Shown here: one piece after another, positions 42,951-54,400 of the stretch
Position numbering within the stretch: the first letter of the stretch is position 1
Layout of the letters: the number at the start of each line of letters is the position of its first letter
NCBI RefSeq assembly: GCF_028583425.1
Contig: NC_072796.1
Span: 127,321,464-127,385,463, forward strand
DNA: 64,000 bases
Source: Eublepharis macularius
Taxonomy: Eukaryota; Chordata; Lepidosauria; Squamata; Eublepharidae
Direction: 5' to 3'
Translations under genes and position numbers: made by a program
The notes under the pieces: generated by a model
What the model was told of the DNA's origin: nothing
Seen by the model: the letters and a program-made list of their open reading frames with translations, nothing else
The model's database searches: none

Positions 42951-43504
42951 CATCCCCATAAAAGGGTTGTGAGTGTATTTTTTTTGGATTTTCTTCGAAT
43001 GGAGGGATACCTCAACTCTTTGGCTGCATCCACATGGGAGATTCTTTGTTTCACTGACATTGCCAAAGCAAACACAGAGGCAGCTACACTGGTGATGGAG
43101 CATCCACACAGTGGTTTTTAGTACACTTACCTCTGCCAGACATTCTCCCCCCTCCCAACACCAGTGGAGGGCTTTCTCCAGGCTTTAAGAAAATCAGTTA
43201 TTTCTATTGTGCTGCTATAATGATCTAATGCCCCAATCTAGGTCTTTTCATTGCAGAGATATGAGGAAATATGTATATCCGCTATAAAAATGGGCTGTGT
43301 GTGTGTGGGTGGGGTGGTGGTGTATGTGTGGGGAAGAGGGGAGATATCCACACCACACCAGATGCTTAGCTGCAGCATGCTCAAGTCCTGTGAGAAAGCA
43401 GGAAAACAAATCAAGTTATAAGAAAAACAACCATTTGGGAAATTTTAAAGCTTACAGCAATACTCCCATGATTGACAGCCCTTCACTGTCATTATTGTCC
43501 CAAT
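42951..43504. other. No gene; GT-rich simple repeat at 43286-43330
   Basis: GTGTGTGTG-rich stretch near 43290; nothing else recognised. Confidence 0.35.
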
Positions 43505-43715
43505 TTTCCATCATTGGAAAAGTCAATAATGCTAGGAAAAGTGGAAGGCAGTAGGAATAGAGGAAGACCCAAATGAGATGGTTTGACTCAATAAAGGAAG
43601 GCACACCCTCCAGTTTGTAGGATCCCAGCAAGTCTGTTAATGACAGGATGTTTGGGTGGTCTTTCATTCATAGGGTCACCATAAGTCCGAATTGACTTGA
43701 TGGCACACACAGCAC
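43505..43715 (+). mobile_element. Bov-B (RTE) LINE 3' end
   Basis: Reads GGAAGACCCAAATGAGATGG, TTTGACTCAATAAAGGAAGGC, GCAAGTCTGTTAATGACAGG, and ends GGGTCACCATAAGTCC and GACTTGATGGCAC, the Bov-B ORF2 end and 3' tail. The same tail sequence closes the 5S-type SINEs here. Confidence 0.85.
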
Positions 43716-46410
43716 CCATGCAGGATCTGACTATCATACCATCATACAGATACTTGTCAAACTACCCTGCATTTTAAGCTTTGCAGGACATCCTGAACTC
43801 CTTTTCTGGATGTGGCTCAATAGTCACCTGGGTCTCAACCCCTTCAAATGCTTGCACAGCCCCCAAAAGATGGCTGCTATTTCCCAAATGACACTCAAGA
43901 GAAGGGTTGGGGGAAAGCAAAATGCAAAAGCAAAGCATTTAAAAGATATTATAAATCCTTTATTTCTTAATTACTAGGCAATACCCTTCATTTTGAAGGA
44001 AGTGATACAACCAGGAACCTTTGCTTTTCCCACTGAAAGAACAGATGTTTCAGCAAACAATTGTAACATTCACAGTTTATAGCAGCCATTCCCAAACCGT
44101 GTGCAGCTGAGACATACTCATGGGCAATGCAAGGGGCTGAATGACCTTGAAATTAACCTACCATATTGGATGTATTGCATACCCTTTGGAGTCTCGAAGG
44201 GCACTAACAGTTTCCCAAAGGGAGCAAGCCCAAGATTCCCTAATGTAGCTCACACCACACCTGAGCAGCATGGGGAATTCCCAGAAGCATCAGCGTGTTT
44301 TGAAAGTACACTCCCATCTGTGACTGGCTGAGCAAGGAGAAAAACAGGTGGCTGTGGGGCCTGGACAGTTGTAGAATTACATGGAGGATGCCTGCCATCT
44401 GTTCCAAGAACTGATCACAAAAAATGTGGGTATCTTTTTGAGTACTGAGTGAAACGTACCTCCAATTTTAATCCAGAAGTTTGGAAAACGCTGGTTTATA
44501 AACAGCGAGTGGAAAAAAACCAAATCTATTGCTATCGCGCCTGACTGCAGACCCGGTTTCCGGGTTCTCCCGGTATTAAACAAAACATCTAGCAGCTGTT
44601 AAAACAAAGTGTCTAGTCCAATGTCAAAGATCATCCTGATTTTCATTCACAAGGTGGCAGATGCTGATTGAAAAGCACCCCCTTATTCACTGATCTTTAA
44701 TTACTCCTCTGGCTTTGATTCACAAAGCTGACAGATTAGAGACAAACCAATGAACGGTTAAGGTGGAAGGATAAAACTGCTGCCTCTATAGAACACAATT
44801 ATCTTCTCAACCTGAATCCACTCAATTCTATATCATCTTTCTTCTAAAAAAATGAATATTTTGCTTTCTGAAATATTTATTCCTACATGGCTCTCATTAT
44901 TATAAATCATTACAGTTAACTGTTGAGGAGCACAGATGGGCAAAACACCCAATAAACATTCTACAATACTCCAGAGACAAACTCTTGTATAAAGAGAAAA
45001 ATCTCTAACTCTTTCAAGATATGGTCTGTTATCTCTCCTGTTTAGGAGACTGCGCCCATTAAAACTGAAGGCTCATTTTACAAATAAGCTGTGATCCGTA
45101 CAAAACAATGCTATATTACATTCACTGGTGCCCATTCAAATTTTTAAAACATATTCTTCCAGGGTATTAAAATATTAATTTCAATCTACAGTGCCACAGA
45201 ATTGGTACCTAACCAGAAGGCGGTTTTAAGCCAACCGGATAAATCTGTTACTGATTACCCAAAGTCTGGCTACTACAGGAAAAGAAAATCTGGTATGCAA
45301 TTATGATTTCCACACATAATGCATGCCTCTACAACACACTTGTGCATTTTCATTGTGCACATTGCACACACTTTGTTGCTTAGAATTCCTTTCCATGATA
45401 CATCATGGAAGTCCTCTATGCTGGGAATTTGACAGAACTAGTGTAGAAACTTTGAATTTTTAAACTGCTCAAATGTTCTTTTGGAAATGCACATTTTTTA
45501 CTCCTCTGGAACTGTTTTGCTGTCTGGTTGCACATTTTTTTAAAGCCCTAGGCTATCATATACCTAAACGGCAAAATCTCTCAGTTCAATTGGTCCCGTG
45601 ACATTGAAGTAATCTGAAAGCAGTGCTAACTACTTGTCAGGATACCAGCGCTCACTTCCTTGTGAAAATCTACACACCAACAGTTGCAATTAGGTTGACT
45701 GAGTGTCTGCTATTAGTATATATCATCTCTAAGTTTCACATAATGAAACTGCTCCTGGACTTTTTACCATTTCGCAGACGGAGATTTCACATTTCAGTGC
45801 TTACCACATAAACAGCTCCCTTCACACAGAAGTGCATGCCAGAAAATTCTATTATAATAGCCTTCCCCCTGACATGACAGCTTTCTGTGTGCAGGGATTT
45901 CCCCACCTCTTTCCAGAACTGAATTTCTCCTCTGCAGTTGGAAAAGGGCCAGGCCAGAATATAGATGTGAAGACAAGGATTCTTCCCCTCTCTCCATGGA
46001 AAAAAATGGAAAATTTGAGGAACAATTAAAAAAAAAGAAAATCCTCTTCTAAAAATTTGTTTTGGAATGGACAAAATGCTTTTAAGACGAGGTTTTATTC
46101 ACTGTGAATGCATAGAATGAAGATTTCTATCCATGACAATCTACACAAAGCGCTACAAAATTATAATTTCGGAGTATGCTGTTGATATACACAATATTTT
46201 CAACAATCTATTTCCTACTAGTCCTCTTGTGACTGTATGAAACTGTTCTATCCAAATTACACTTCCTTTTCTTCACTACAACATTTGTGTCTTCTGTTTC
46301 CAGCTTTTATTTCTCCTACCCCTTAAGATGGCTGAAACCAAGGTACGTGAGTAGCTTACAAGTGAACTACTAAGCAGAGGTACCCCAGTCTAAGCCTATT
46401 GACTTCAATC
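43716..46410. other. Repeat-poor DNA, no gene seen
   Basis: About 2.7 kb with no clear transposon. 44690-44760 contains CTTTAATTACTCC and GGCTTTGATTCACAAAGC, the latter a palindromic pair of TCF/LEF-like sites. May hold conserved regulatory DNA; not proven. Confidence 0.4.
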
Positions 46411-47400
46411 CCATCAGTTTCTGGCTCAGTTCAAGGTATTAGCTACAAAGCCCTTCATAGCCTTGGTCCCTCATATCTATGGGACTGCCTCTCTCCCTTT
46501 GATCATGAGCTTTGCTCATCTGAACAGGGCCTTCTGCAGGTGCCTCCCTGCAAATGGGCAAAATCGTTTGCACATAGGGTTGCCAGGCCCCCCTCAACCT
46601 CCCGGCGGGGGCTTGGGGCTTGGCACTGGGGCAGGGGGAGGGTGCGCACACGAAGCCTGCATGCATGCTCCCACAAGCGTGATGATGTCATTTCCAGGAA
46701 GTGACATCATCACATGGGCCCTGGGAGTGTGCCCACGCTCCGCAGGAGCCCAGGTTGAGGACGCTGAGGAGCACAGAAGAGCTCCTGCCCTCCACAATGC
46801 CCCCAATCGTGCCCATTTCGGCCCAAATCAGGCTCATTTTGGGCCCGTTTTGGTGTGGATCAGGCCCGTTTTGAGCCACTGCGGCAGGCAGGAGCACTCC
46901 TGCGCTCTGCAGCGGCCCCAATCCAGGCCTAATCCGGGCCAAAATAGGCCCAATCCAGGCGGCTGCACGCACAGGAGTGCGGCGCCACAGGGGAGCGTGC
47001 CCGGAAGGTGCGCTCCCCCCGCTGGCCAGGTAAGCGGGGGCAGGGGGAATGGCATCCCTATTTGCACAAGTGCATTCTCTGTTGTAGCTTCCACTTTATG
47101 GAATGTCTGGCCTGATTTGGTTATGAAGGCTTCCACTCTCCCAGCTTTCCACAAACTATGCAAATTATTCAGGAGGGCTTTTTATGCAGGTAGGGAGCCG
47201 TACTGCATCAAAATGACTGAGAGAGACACTTTGGAAAAGGGGTAGGGACTGTACGTTATACTACTGCGTACTGCCTGCTGCTGTAACCTATTGCATTGTT
47301 TACGGTACTTCAGTCCTAGTTTATATTGATTTATATTATGTAATCTGCCTTGAGTCTCACTAAAAAAAGGCAAACTATAAATAACAGATAAAGACGAAGA
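46411..47400 (+). mobile_element. L2-like LINE 3' end, split by a hAT element
   Basis: Left part (46411-46574) reads YKALHSLGPSYLWDCLSPFDHELC-like text; right part (47061-47400) continues with GTAGCTTCCACTTTATGGAATGTC and ends GTAATCTGCCTTGAGTCTCAC and AACTATAAATAACAG. The hAT element at 46575-47060 interrupts it. Confidence 0.8.
46575..47060. mobile_element. hAT-type element, TAGGGTTGCCAGG tips, in a LINE
   Basis: TAGGGTTGCCAGGCCCCC left, AATGGCATCCCTA right; perfect 8-base flanks TTTGCACA. CRE/ETS-like palindrome at 46679-46713; interior of degenerate GGCCC repeats. Confidence 0.92.
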
Positions 47401-47899
47401 TGAAAAATGAACTCTGCATAGGATTGTACTGTAAGACATTTTTTTCTCTTTTAATTTTTGTAAATATGCCAAATAGTACAATTTTAAATGCCAAGGTATA
47501 GATGATGCACATGGTGCTGTTGAAGCAATAAAAGACATTTAGATTTGATAAGAAAATATTGCATATATTTTCACTTCCCCTAATATGTCCATTTTTCCCC
47601 TGGGAGGGAGGGAGGGAGGGAAGGCCTCATGACCTCAAAACCTCTGGAAATTTCTGCAAATTGAAGAATAGACCATTTACCATTTCATCTGGTGCTGATG
47701 TCAAACAGATCAGCCACTATTCCAAAGTAACCCCCAGAAAGTGAACAGTGTTTTGGATCGTACCCATCTCCCACCACTCCACTGAGCAAAGTTTGAGGGG
47801 CCTTCTTCTAGCCCAAGGAGACAACTTGCTACTTAAGTGGCTCTTCCATGGGAATAGAGAATAACTGGATTCACCCCAATACGACTGCTGAATAACATG
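47401..47899. other. No feature recognised
   Basis: Short GGGA array near 47600; otherwise unassigned. Confidence 0.35.
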
Positions 47900-48165
47900 A
47901 GAGCCAGTTTGGTGTAGTGGATAAGAGTCCAGGACAATAATCTGGAGAGCCAGGTTTGATTCCCCACTCCTCCACCTGAAGCCAGCTGGGTGACCTTGGG
48001 CCAGTCACAGCTTCTAGGAGCTCTCTCAGTCCCGCCCACCTCACAAGGTGTTTTGTTGTGGGGATAATGATGACATACTGTGTAAACCGCTCTGAGTGGG
48101 CATTAAGTTGTCCTGAAGGGAGGAATATAAATCAAATGTTATTGTTATTGTTGTTATTATTATTT
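47900..48165 (+). repeat. tRNA-derived SINE
   Basis: AGAGCCAGTTTGGTGTAGTGG head, CAGGTTTGATTCCCC, body, tail CCTGAAGGGAGGAATATAAAT with a GTTATT array. Confidence 0.88.
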
Positions 48166-48444
48166 CATCATTATGGCCAACAGCTGCTTCAAGAATTGCA
48201 AGTTGTTGTCTCAGAGGTTTTTTTTTTTTTTTTAAAATAGCAAATTCTTTTCACTGGAAATGGAAAACTGTCCACAGTACTCTCTCTTGACCGGCAGTCC
48301 TGTACATACAAAGAAGCAGCATTCATGGGTCCCGCTGTATAATCAGTTGGCTGTTATGGGCGTAAACGACATGCAGTCTTAACTTGTCTGACCTTCCCCC
48401 CTCAAAATGGCAGGGGGACAATATAATCCAGCCTGCGTCCATGA

Positions 48445-48663
48445 GAGGGTTGCCAGGTCCAGGTTGGGACATTCCTGGAGATTTTGGGGGTGGAGCCTGA
48501 AGAGAGTGGGGTTCAGGGAGGGGAGGGGCCTCAGAATGGTATAATGCCATAGAGTCCACTCTCCAAAGCAGCCATTTTCTCCAGGGGAACTGATCTCTGT
48601 CGCCTGGAGATCAGTTGTAATTCCAGGAGATCTCCAGCCACCACCTGGAGGCTGGCAACCCTA
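48445..48663. mobile_element. hAT-type foldback, AGGGTTGCCAGG tips
   Basis: GAGGGTTGCCAGGTCC left, GAGGCTGGCAACCCTA right; perfect 8-base flanks GTCCATGA. Palindromic body with CTGGAGATCTCC-type phrases. Confidence 0.9.
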
Positions 48664-48671
48664 GTCCATGA

Positions 48672-49282
48672 ACACCTCATAGATATGAGCTTGGCAAGTG
48701 GTCAGCAGGCCCATCGACTTTCTTCCTTGCCTTTCAACAGCATGTTGAATCTCGTGATGTGTCAAAATTTCCTATTCTTGAGTCAAATGGAAAGCATGGC
48801 CCACGTCAAGACAAAGGGGCCTAACTGCACCCTATGAGCATGGGCTGTCATTTCCAGCCGCCTACTCACCAGCCCCAGAGAGCAAGCTGGATCCTTCCCT
48901 CTCCCGCCGCTGGAGACTAATTTAAATGTGATCTTTTAGAGACTGAACTTGTGTCTAGTTTTGCAGAATCAAGGCCATATATTCAAGCCACTGTGCGTGA
49001 TCCCACTGGCACTACTTAAAAAAAAAATGAAGTGATTCCCAGCATGAGCTTAAATCTAACCAGCTTTTCTACTAGCAAAAAAAGGAAGGAGTGGTTTTCC
49101 TTTGATTACCAAAATGGCTAAGTTTGAGCTCATGAGATCTCCACGGATGGAAGCAACCCGGAGTTGGAGGGACATGGGGTGAAAAAGTTGGCTGGATTTA
49201 TTTGGGGGGGGGGGGGAATGTTATATTAAAATGTAAAAAGGGGCAGCAAAATCATTAGCATTCTTTTAACATAAGCACCTCT
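48672..49282. other. No feature recognised
   Basis: A G run lies at 49203-49216. No exon or repeat recognised. Confidence 0.35.
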
Positions 49283-49492
49283 GAAAAGAATCAGAGTTAG
49301 CCGTGTTAGTCTGTAGTTGCAAAACAGTAAAGAGTCCAGTAGCACCTTTAAGACTAATCAACTTTACTGTAGCATAAGCTTTCGAGAACTACAGCTCTCT
49401 TTGTCAGATGCATGCTGTAGTTCTTGAAAGCTTATGCTACAATGAAGTTGGTTAGTCTTAAAGGTGCTACTGGACTCTTTACTATTCTGAAA
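49283..49492 (-). repeat. Hammerhead-like repeat, near-palindromic copy
   Basis: On the minus strand CTGACAAAGAGAGCTGTAGT then TCTCGAAAGCTTATGCTACAG: a CUGANGA-like box with one change, a stem GAGAGC.../...TTCTC and a GAAA box. The right half repeats the 3' part in the other direction (TTGGTTAGTCTTAAAGGTGC), giving a large hairpin. Confidence 0.7.
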
Positions 49493-50502
49493 AGAATGCA
49501 GTTTTAGGCAATATATGTACCAGGAAGCGGGAAGGGGCGGGGGAGACTGTTCTTTCAGAAGTGCACATACCTGGATCTAGTAATAGTCTAAGCTTGCCTG
49601 ATCTCCACCTTTGCCAGTGCCGAACATGGATGGACCAGATTAGCTTTTGGGCAGGAGTCAGCTGGGAAGCTCAAGCACGCTCAGTGTACAAGCAATGTTT
49701 TCAAAATCAAGACCTCACATCTGGAAAGCTTGTGTGTTAGCCTTCCAGATGGGTCAGTTTTGTACATGCGAGCCAGTCTGGGCACAAGGTGCCAATCAGC
49801 TCCAAGTCAAAAAGCCAAAAGGCATGCCTACACACAGGCTAAACTGATAGAACTCCAGGAACTGCTACGGATCTCCGCCACTTGGCATCCATCCAAACTA
49901 TGCACCCCCAGGGTTCTTTGTAGGGAAGTCGCAAAGTAAGTCTGTAGCATAGGTTGTGTCCTGGTAGCAGTACTCAGTTATCATCACGGAGACAAATCAG
50001 ACCAGAGAAGCAAGAATCTAGGCCCAATGTGTCCTGCTATTCTTCAGCAAGCTACCCAAGCCGATAGGCGTGCCGGCAGCAACTGGGAGAGGAGGGAGTG
50101 GCCTTTCTGTCACATGGTCCAATCCACACCCAGTTGGGAGGAGCTCCCACATCTCTTGGCAACCTGCTGGACCTTCAGAGGCCTTCAGCTTTGAGAACAT
50201 GGACTATAAATCCTGCAGGCAGGAAAAACCAGATGGTAAACTCTTCCCCCTCCCAGGCAAAGCCGTCAGAAGCGAGGTCATCACACAAACGGTTTTGCAA
50301 ACTTGTGCCATTTTCCTTAGAATCAGTCTCTCCTGAAGAGTTTAAAGCAGCAGCAACGATCCTATGACTGAAGTTCAGGTCTTCTGAACCACAACAAATT
50401 GAGCCACACCAAGTGTTGGGCAATCCTATCTTTGCAGTCACAAAGAGTATCTGGGATTTTAATATGAATGCACTGTTCTCCTCTGTTCACAGGACAAAAA
50501 TG
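49493..50502. other. No feature recognised
   Basis: Unassigned DNA; chance frames only. Confidence 0.35.
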
Positions 50503-50737
50503 AGGGCCAAACTACAAGTGACCAATGACACAGGTTGGACACTTGTCAGCTTCCCTCAAGTTTTGATGGGGAATGTAGGCAGCTTGGCAGAATGTTGGAC
50601 AAGTGACAGTTGAAAAGTCCATTGGACAGCAGTTGGAGAGCCAAGCTGCAAGACCAGGACGCCTACATTTCCCATCAAAACTTGAGGGAAGCTGACAAGT
50701 GTCCAACTGTGTCAGGTGTCACTTGTAGCTTGGTCCT
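50503..50737. mobile_element. Foldback MITE, AGGGCCAA tips
   Basis: AGGGCCAAACTACAAGTGACC with GACACTTGTCAGCTTCCC, mirrored at the right over about 75 bases. Shares the GGGCCAARCTACAAGTGAC tip with 37866-37983 but has a different interior. No clear duplication. Confidence 0.85.
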
Positions 50738-51003
50738 GAAAAGGAGCTTGAAGTGACCACTTCACTGCAATTGAGAAGAGAGATGTTACTACAAGCTCTT
50801 AGCTAGACCTAGCTGCTCCACAGTTTGTTTGGACGATGGGCTACTACAGCTTCCAATTTCCCCAACACCTTATCACATTTGTGAAGATGGGAAATTGCTG
50901 TTTCCCTGCTGGAGTCACAGAAACGCCTGGCAATGCAGCACCCACAAGGTATTGGAGTTACACGGTTGAAGATCTACACATGAAAAATACTCCATAGCAT
51001 TTG
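50738..51003. other. No feature recognised
   Basis: Short unassigned spacer between two transposons. Confidence 0.3.
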
Positions 51004-51011
51004 GTACCAAC

Positions 51012-51434
51012 CAGGGCTCATTTCGAGGGGGAATGCACAGGAATGCAGTTCCAGCAGTTCCCCAGAGGTCACATGTCAGGTGGCCCCACCCACCTGACTC
51101 GTGGTCATTTTGGGCCTATTTCGTCCTGGATTGGGGCCGAAACTGCCTGGATTGGGCCTCTGACAGGTGGTGGATCACTCCCCTGCTCATCAGTGGCCTG
51201 ATCCTGACCATTTTGGGCCCCTTTTCAGACCCTTTTTGCCATTTTGGGCCCAATTTCGGCCCTGAATGGCCAGGATTGGGTCCAAAACAGACAGAATAGG
51301 TGATGTCAGGGGGTGTGGCATATGCAAATCAGTTATACTAATAACACACTTCCAGGGATGGCAAGAGGTGTAGCATATGCTAATCAGTTATGCTAATGAG
51401 TTCCTCCAGCTCTTTTTCTATGAAATGACCCCTG
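51012..51434. mobile_element. hAT-type element, CAGGG tips
   Basis: CAGGGCTCATTTCGAGG left and TATGAAATGACCCCTG right; perfect 8-base flanks GTACCAAC. Same family as 6810-7233, reversed. Confidence 0.9.
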
Positions 51435-51442
51435 GTACCAAC

Positions 51443-54400
51443 TATCAGTGGATTTATGCCAAACAGTGAATGCTGCACCAATTAATCACTTAATAGCTTG
51501 CGTCAGGTCATTTGTCCAGCAAAGAACAATTTGTGCTTTTATAAATAAAGCAGATCACGGTTTATAATGGCTGAGGGAAGGGGAAACAATATTTTCTTTC
51601 AAAACAAAATTGCTAACTTTCCAGACAAAGGGGGGAATATACTCCTTTCACAGTAATTTATAGTTTAGTACCTTGCAGATACATAGACTCATAATGTTTG
51701 ACATCTAACATCTATAGATTCTTTTACATTAGATTTATGACCTAGAAAATACTTTTAGATCACTAATAACAAAAATAAAATCAATTCAGAGGATTCTTGG
51801 AAAATAATACAACTTTCAAAAAAGGTAATTTTTTTTTCTCATGAGGGATTCTTTCAAAAATATTTGTATGAAAATATCATTTCTTTACAACCACTTGTTA
51901 CATTGCGAAATAAACTTTGTTCTATACAAAATTTCAAGAGCACAATCGTCAACAACGAAGTATCAACTCTGGATCGAGACTAAGATTGCTGGATTCAATC
52001 AGAGGCAAAACGACATTGCCTTTAATAATAACACAGAAGGGAGAATTTTGGAAGGTGCTTCTCCCCTTATGATACTGCAGCACTGGAAGAAGTTGCACCA
52101 GCCAAAATTCCCCCTTCAGAACTGTTAAAGATCTTACAGAGAAGGCTGAAGATTAGCAGCAAATAGGGATTTGCAAACCCGGGCTTCTAGATTTCTCCAT
52201 TAGAAAATGTGGGTGTGAGCGCATGTGTGCACATGTGTACATCGAGGGGAAGGTTGCAGAGAAAAGATGTGTGTGCACTTAACCCTCCATCCCACACACA
52301 CACTGCTTTTCTGTTCTAGAACTCTACTCATTGCTTTTCTTCCAGTTTGCATGACAAACACGTATCTGGAGCCCTGGTGTGGTGGGAACAGAGAAGCCCG
52401 CATATACATTCCACTGAGATGCTGACACATGTCCCACCTTCGCCCTCCCTTGCAAATCATCCTCCCCATTTTCCACTTGCAAACTGGGCAGGACTCTCAG
52501 CATTTTGCAACAGAAAACCAGACAGAAGGCCTCTGTCCAACATCATCGAGTTCAAACTCGTATACCCATCAGGGCACGATTCAAACGATTTCATTCCCAC
52601 ACATTTCTGGCTAGGCTCTCCTTTCTTCCGTCAGGGCACGATGAAGGGGTTGGAGCCTGTGCATCTGTTTCACTATTGACCAAGTACAGAGAACCTTCTG
52701 ACTCAAAGGATCCTTTTGCACCAGCAGCTAGCAGCGCAACAGATCTGTGAGATCCTACCCACAAAAGCTACCCAAGGTCCCCAACTCCTATTTAATTTCA
52801 GGAGAACCGATTGACTGGATTCTTTCAATGCAATACAACTTCAGTCTATGATTCAGGTACACTGGCATAAATTTCCCACTGGAGAAGATGAAACTTTGTC
52901 AATGAAGGAGGGCTAACCCCTTGATAGTTAAAAGCATTAGAGGGGGTGGGGAAGCCCAGCATGCGGGGAACCACATAATCAGCCTCCAAGCACGACTCAG
53001 AATGCTTCCCATTCTCTGCTTTTCAAGCGAAGGCTGCACATTTACGTCACAATCCCAGTATCTGGAGGACATGATTGAATGATTACATGGTAAAGATTTC
53101 ATCAACAAGCCACATATCCTGATAAGCTTCCTTCTCTGACAATGGGAAACTGAGAAGCCCACGCACGGGAGAAGAGAGTTATAGCACACCCGAACTCGTC
53201 ACACTGCTCTTTTTCCATGCCTGAGCCAGGTGTGCGTAGCCCACAATGCAGTTATAAACCAAAGTCCCTGACATCAAGGCTGACTTAACTGGGCTTAACT
53301 GTCACAAAACACACTGCAAGTTTGTAGGTCCTTAGTTTCGCTACCCAAGAAGGGGGAGGAGAACACATGTGTGGGTGTTCTCCAAAGGGTAAGACATGAC
53401 GGCACGTAAGCACAGGTCAAACGGACCAGGCTAGACTTCCACCAGTCAGCATCAGAGGGCTGGCACAGTTGGCTGCTTGCTTAACCCAAACTGTACTATG
53501 GGGCCCGATGACTGGCGTTGCCTGCCCCTGTGACTGCCAACCTCACTTTCCTTCCAAACAAGGCAGCTATTGAAGAGAGGAGGGGCTTGGGGTATGGGCA
53601 AGCAAGATGTGGCGTGTCGGTTTAGGAAGAAGGCCCCCGCTGAGGTTGTCCTGAAACCCTGAAGCCAGCACCGAGTTGATGGAGAAGCACTCAAATCTGT
53701 GACTCCACCCCCTCGTCCACCAAAATGTGGCCCAAAATGATAAGGACTGGAAATAGCTGTACCATCTAATTCTGTTGAATGCAAAACTTGGCTTCTAAGC
53801 TGCAAACCCAATAAAGTCGGAATAGCCCCCCAGAATAAGAAGCTTGACGACTGCTGTTCTAGAGGTAAACTGTCTTCAGGCAGTCTGGTTTGAGCTTTAA
53901 CGGCTTGTGGGTCTGGCTCATGGGTCTCCCCCACTGCAAAAAGGTAACCCAAGAACAGGTCTAAGGGACACCAGGACAACTGTTTCCCAATGTCAACGTA
54001 GCATCTACAACAATAAAAAGCTACACCTGAAACACATCTGCACCTTCTAAGCTGTCCCCAATCCTCAGCACACCTCCACAGTACATGTTGGGAGGTCCAC
54101 AGCTGCCCGTTCCGATTACAGTAAAAGCGGCACACCGTGGTGGCAGATGCGCTTCCCACAAATCTTCTAAGACTGCAAAGAACCGATTTCAGCTTCCAGA
54201 AGCAGAAATAAACAACTGCAGGCGATTGAGGGGGAGGGGGAAGGAAATCAGGCAACTTTTTAAAATACGCTGCTTAATTACACCGAACACCTTTGCTTCC
54301 AAATACTAATTTCCGCTACTTAAATCAAACCCGAGGCTCATCAGCTTATTTCTCATTGTGCGAAAGGTGGGAAAGTTGTTAACAGCCTGTTCAGGTGAAG

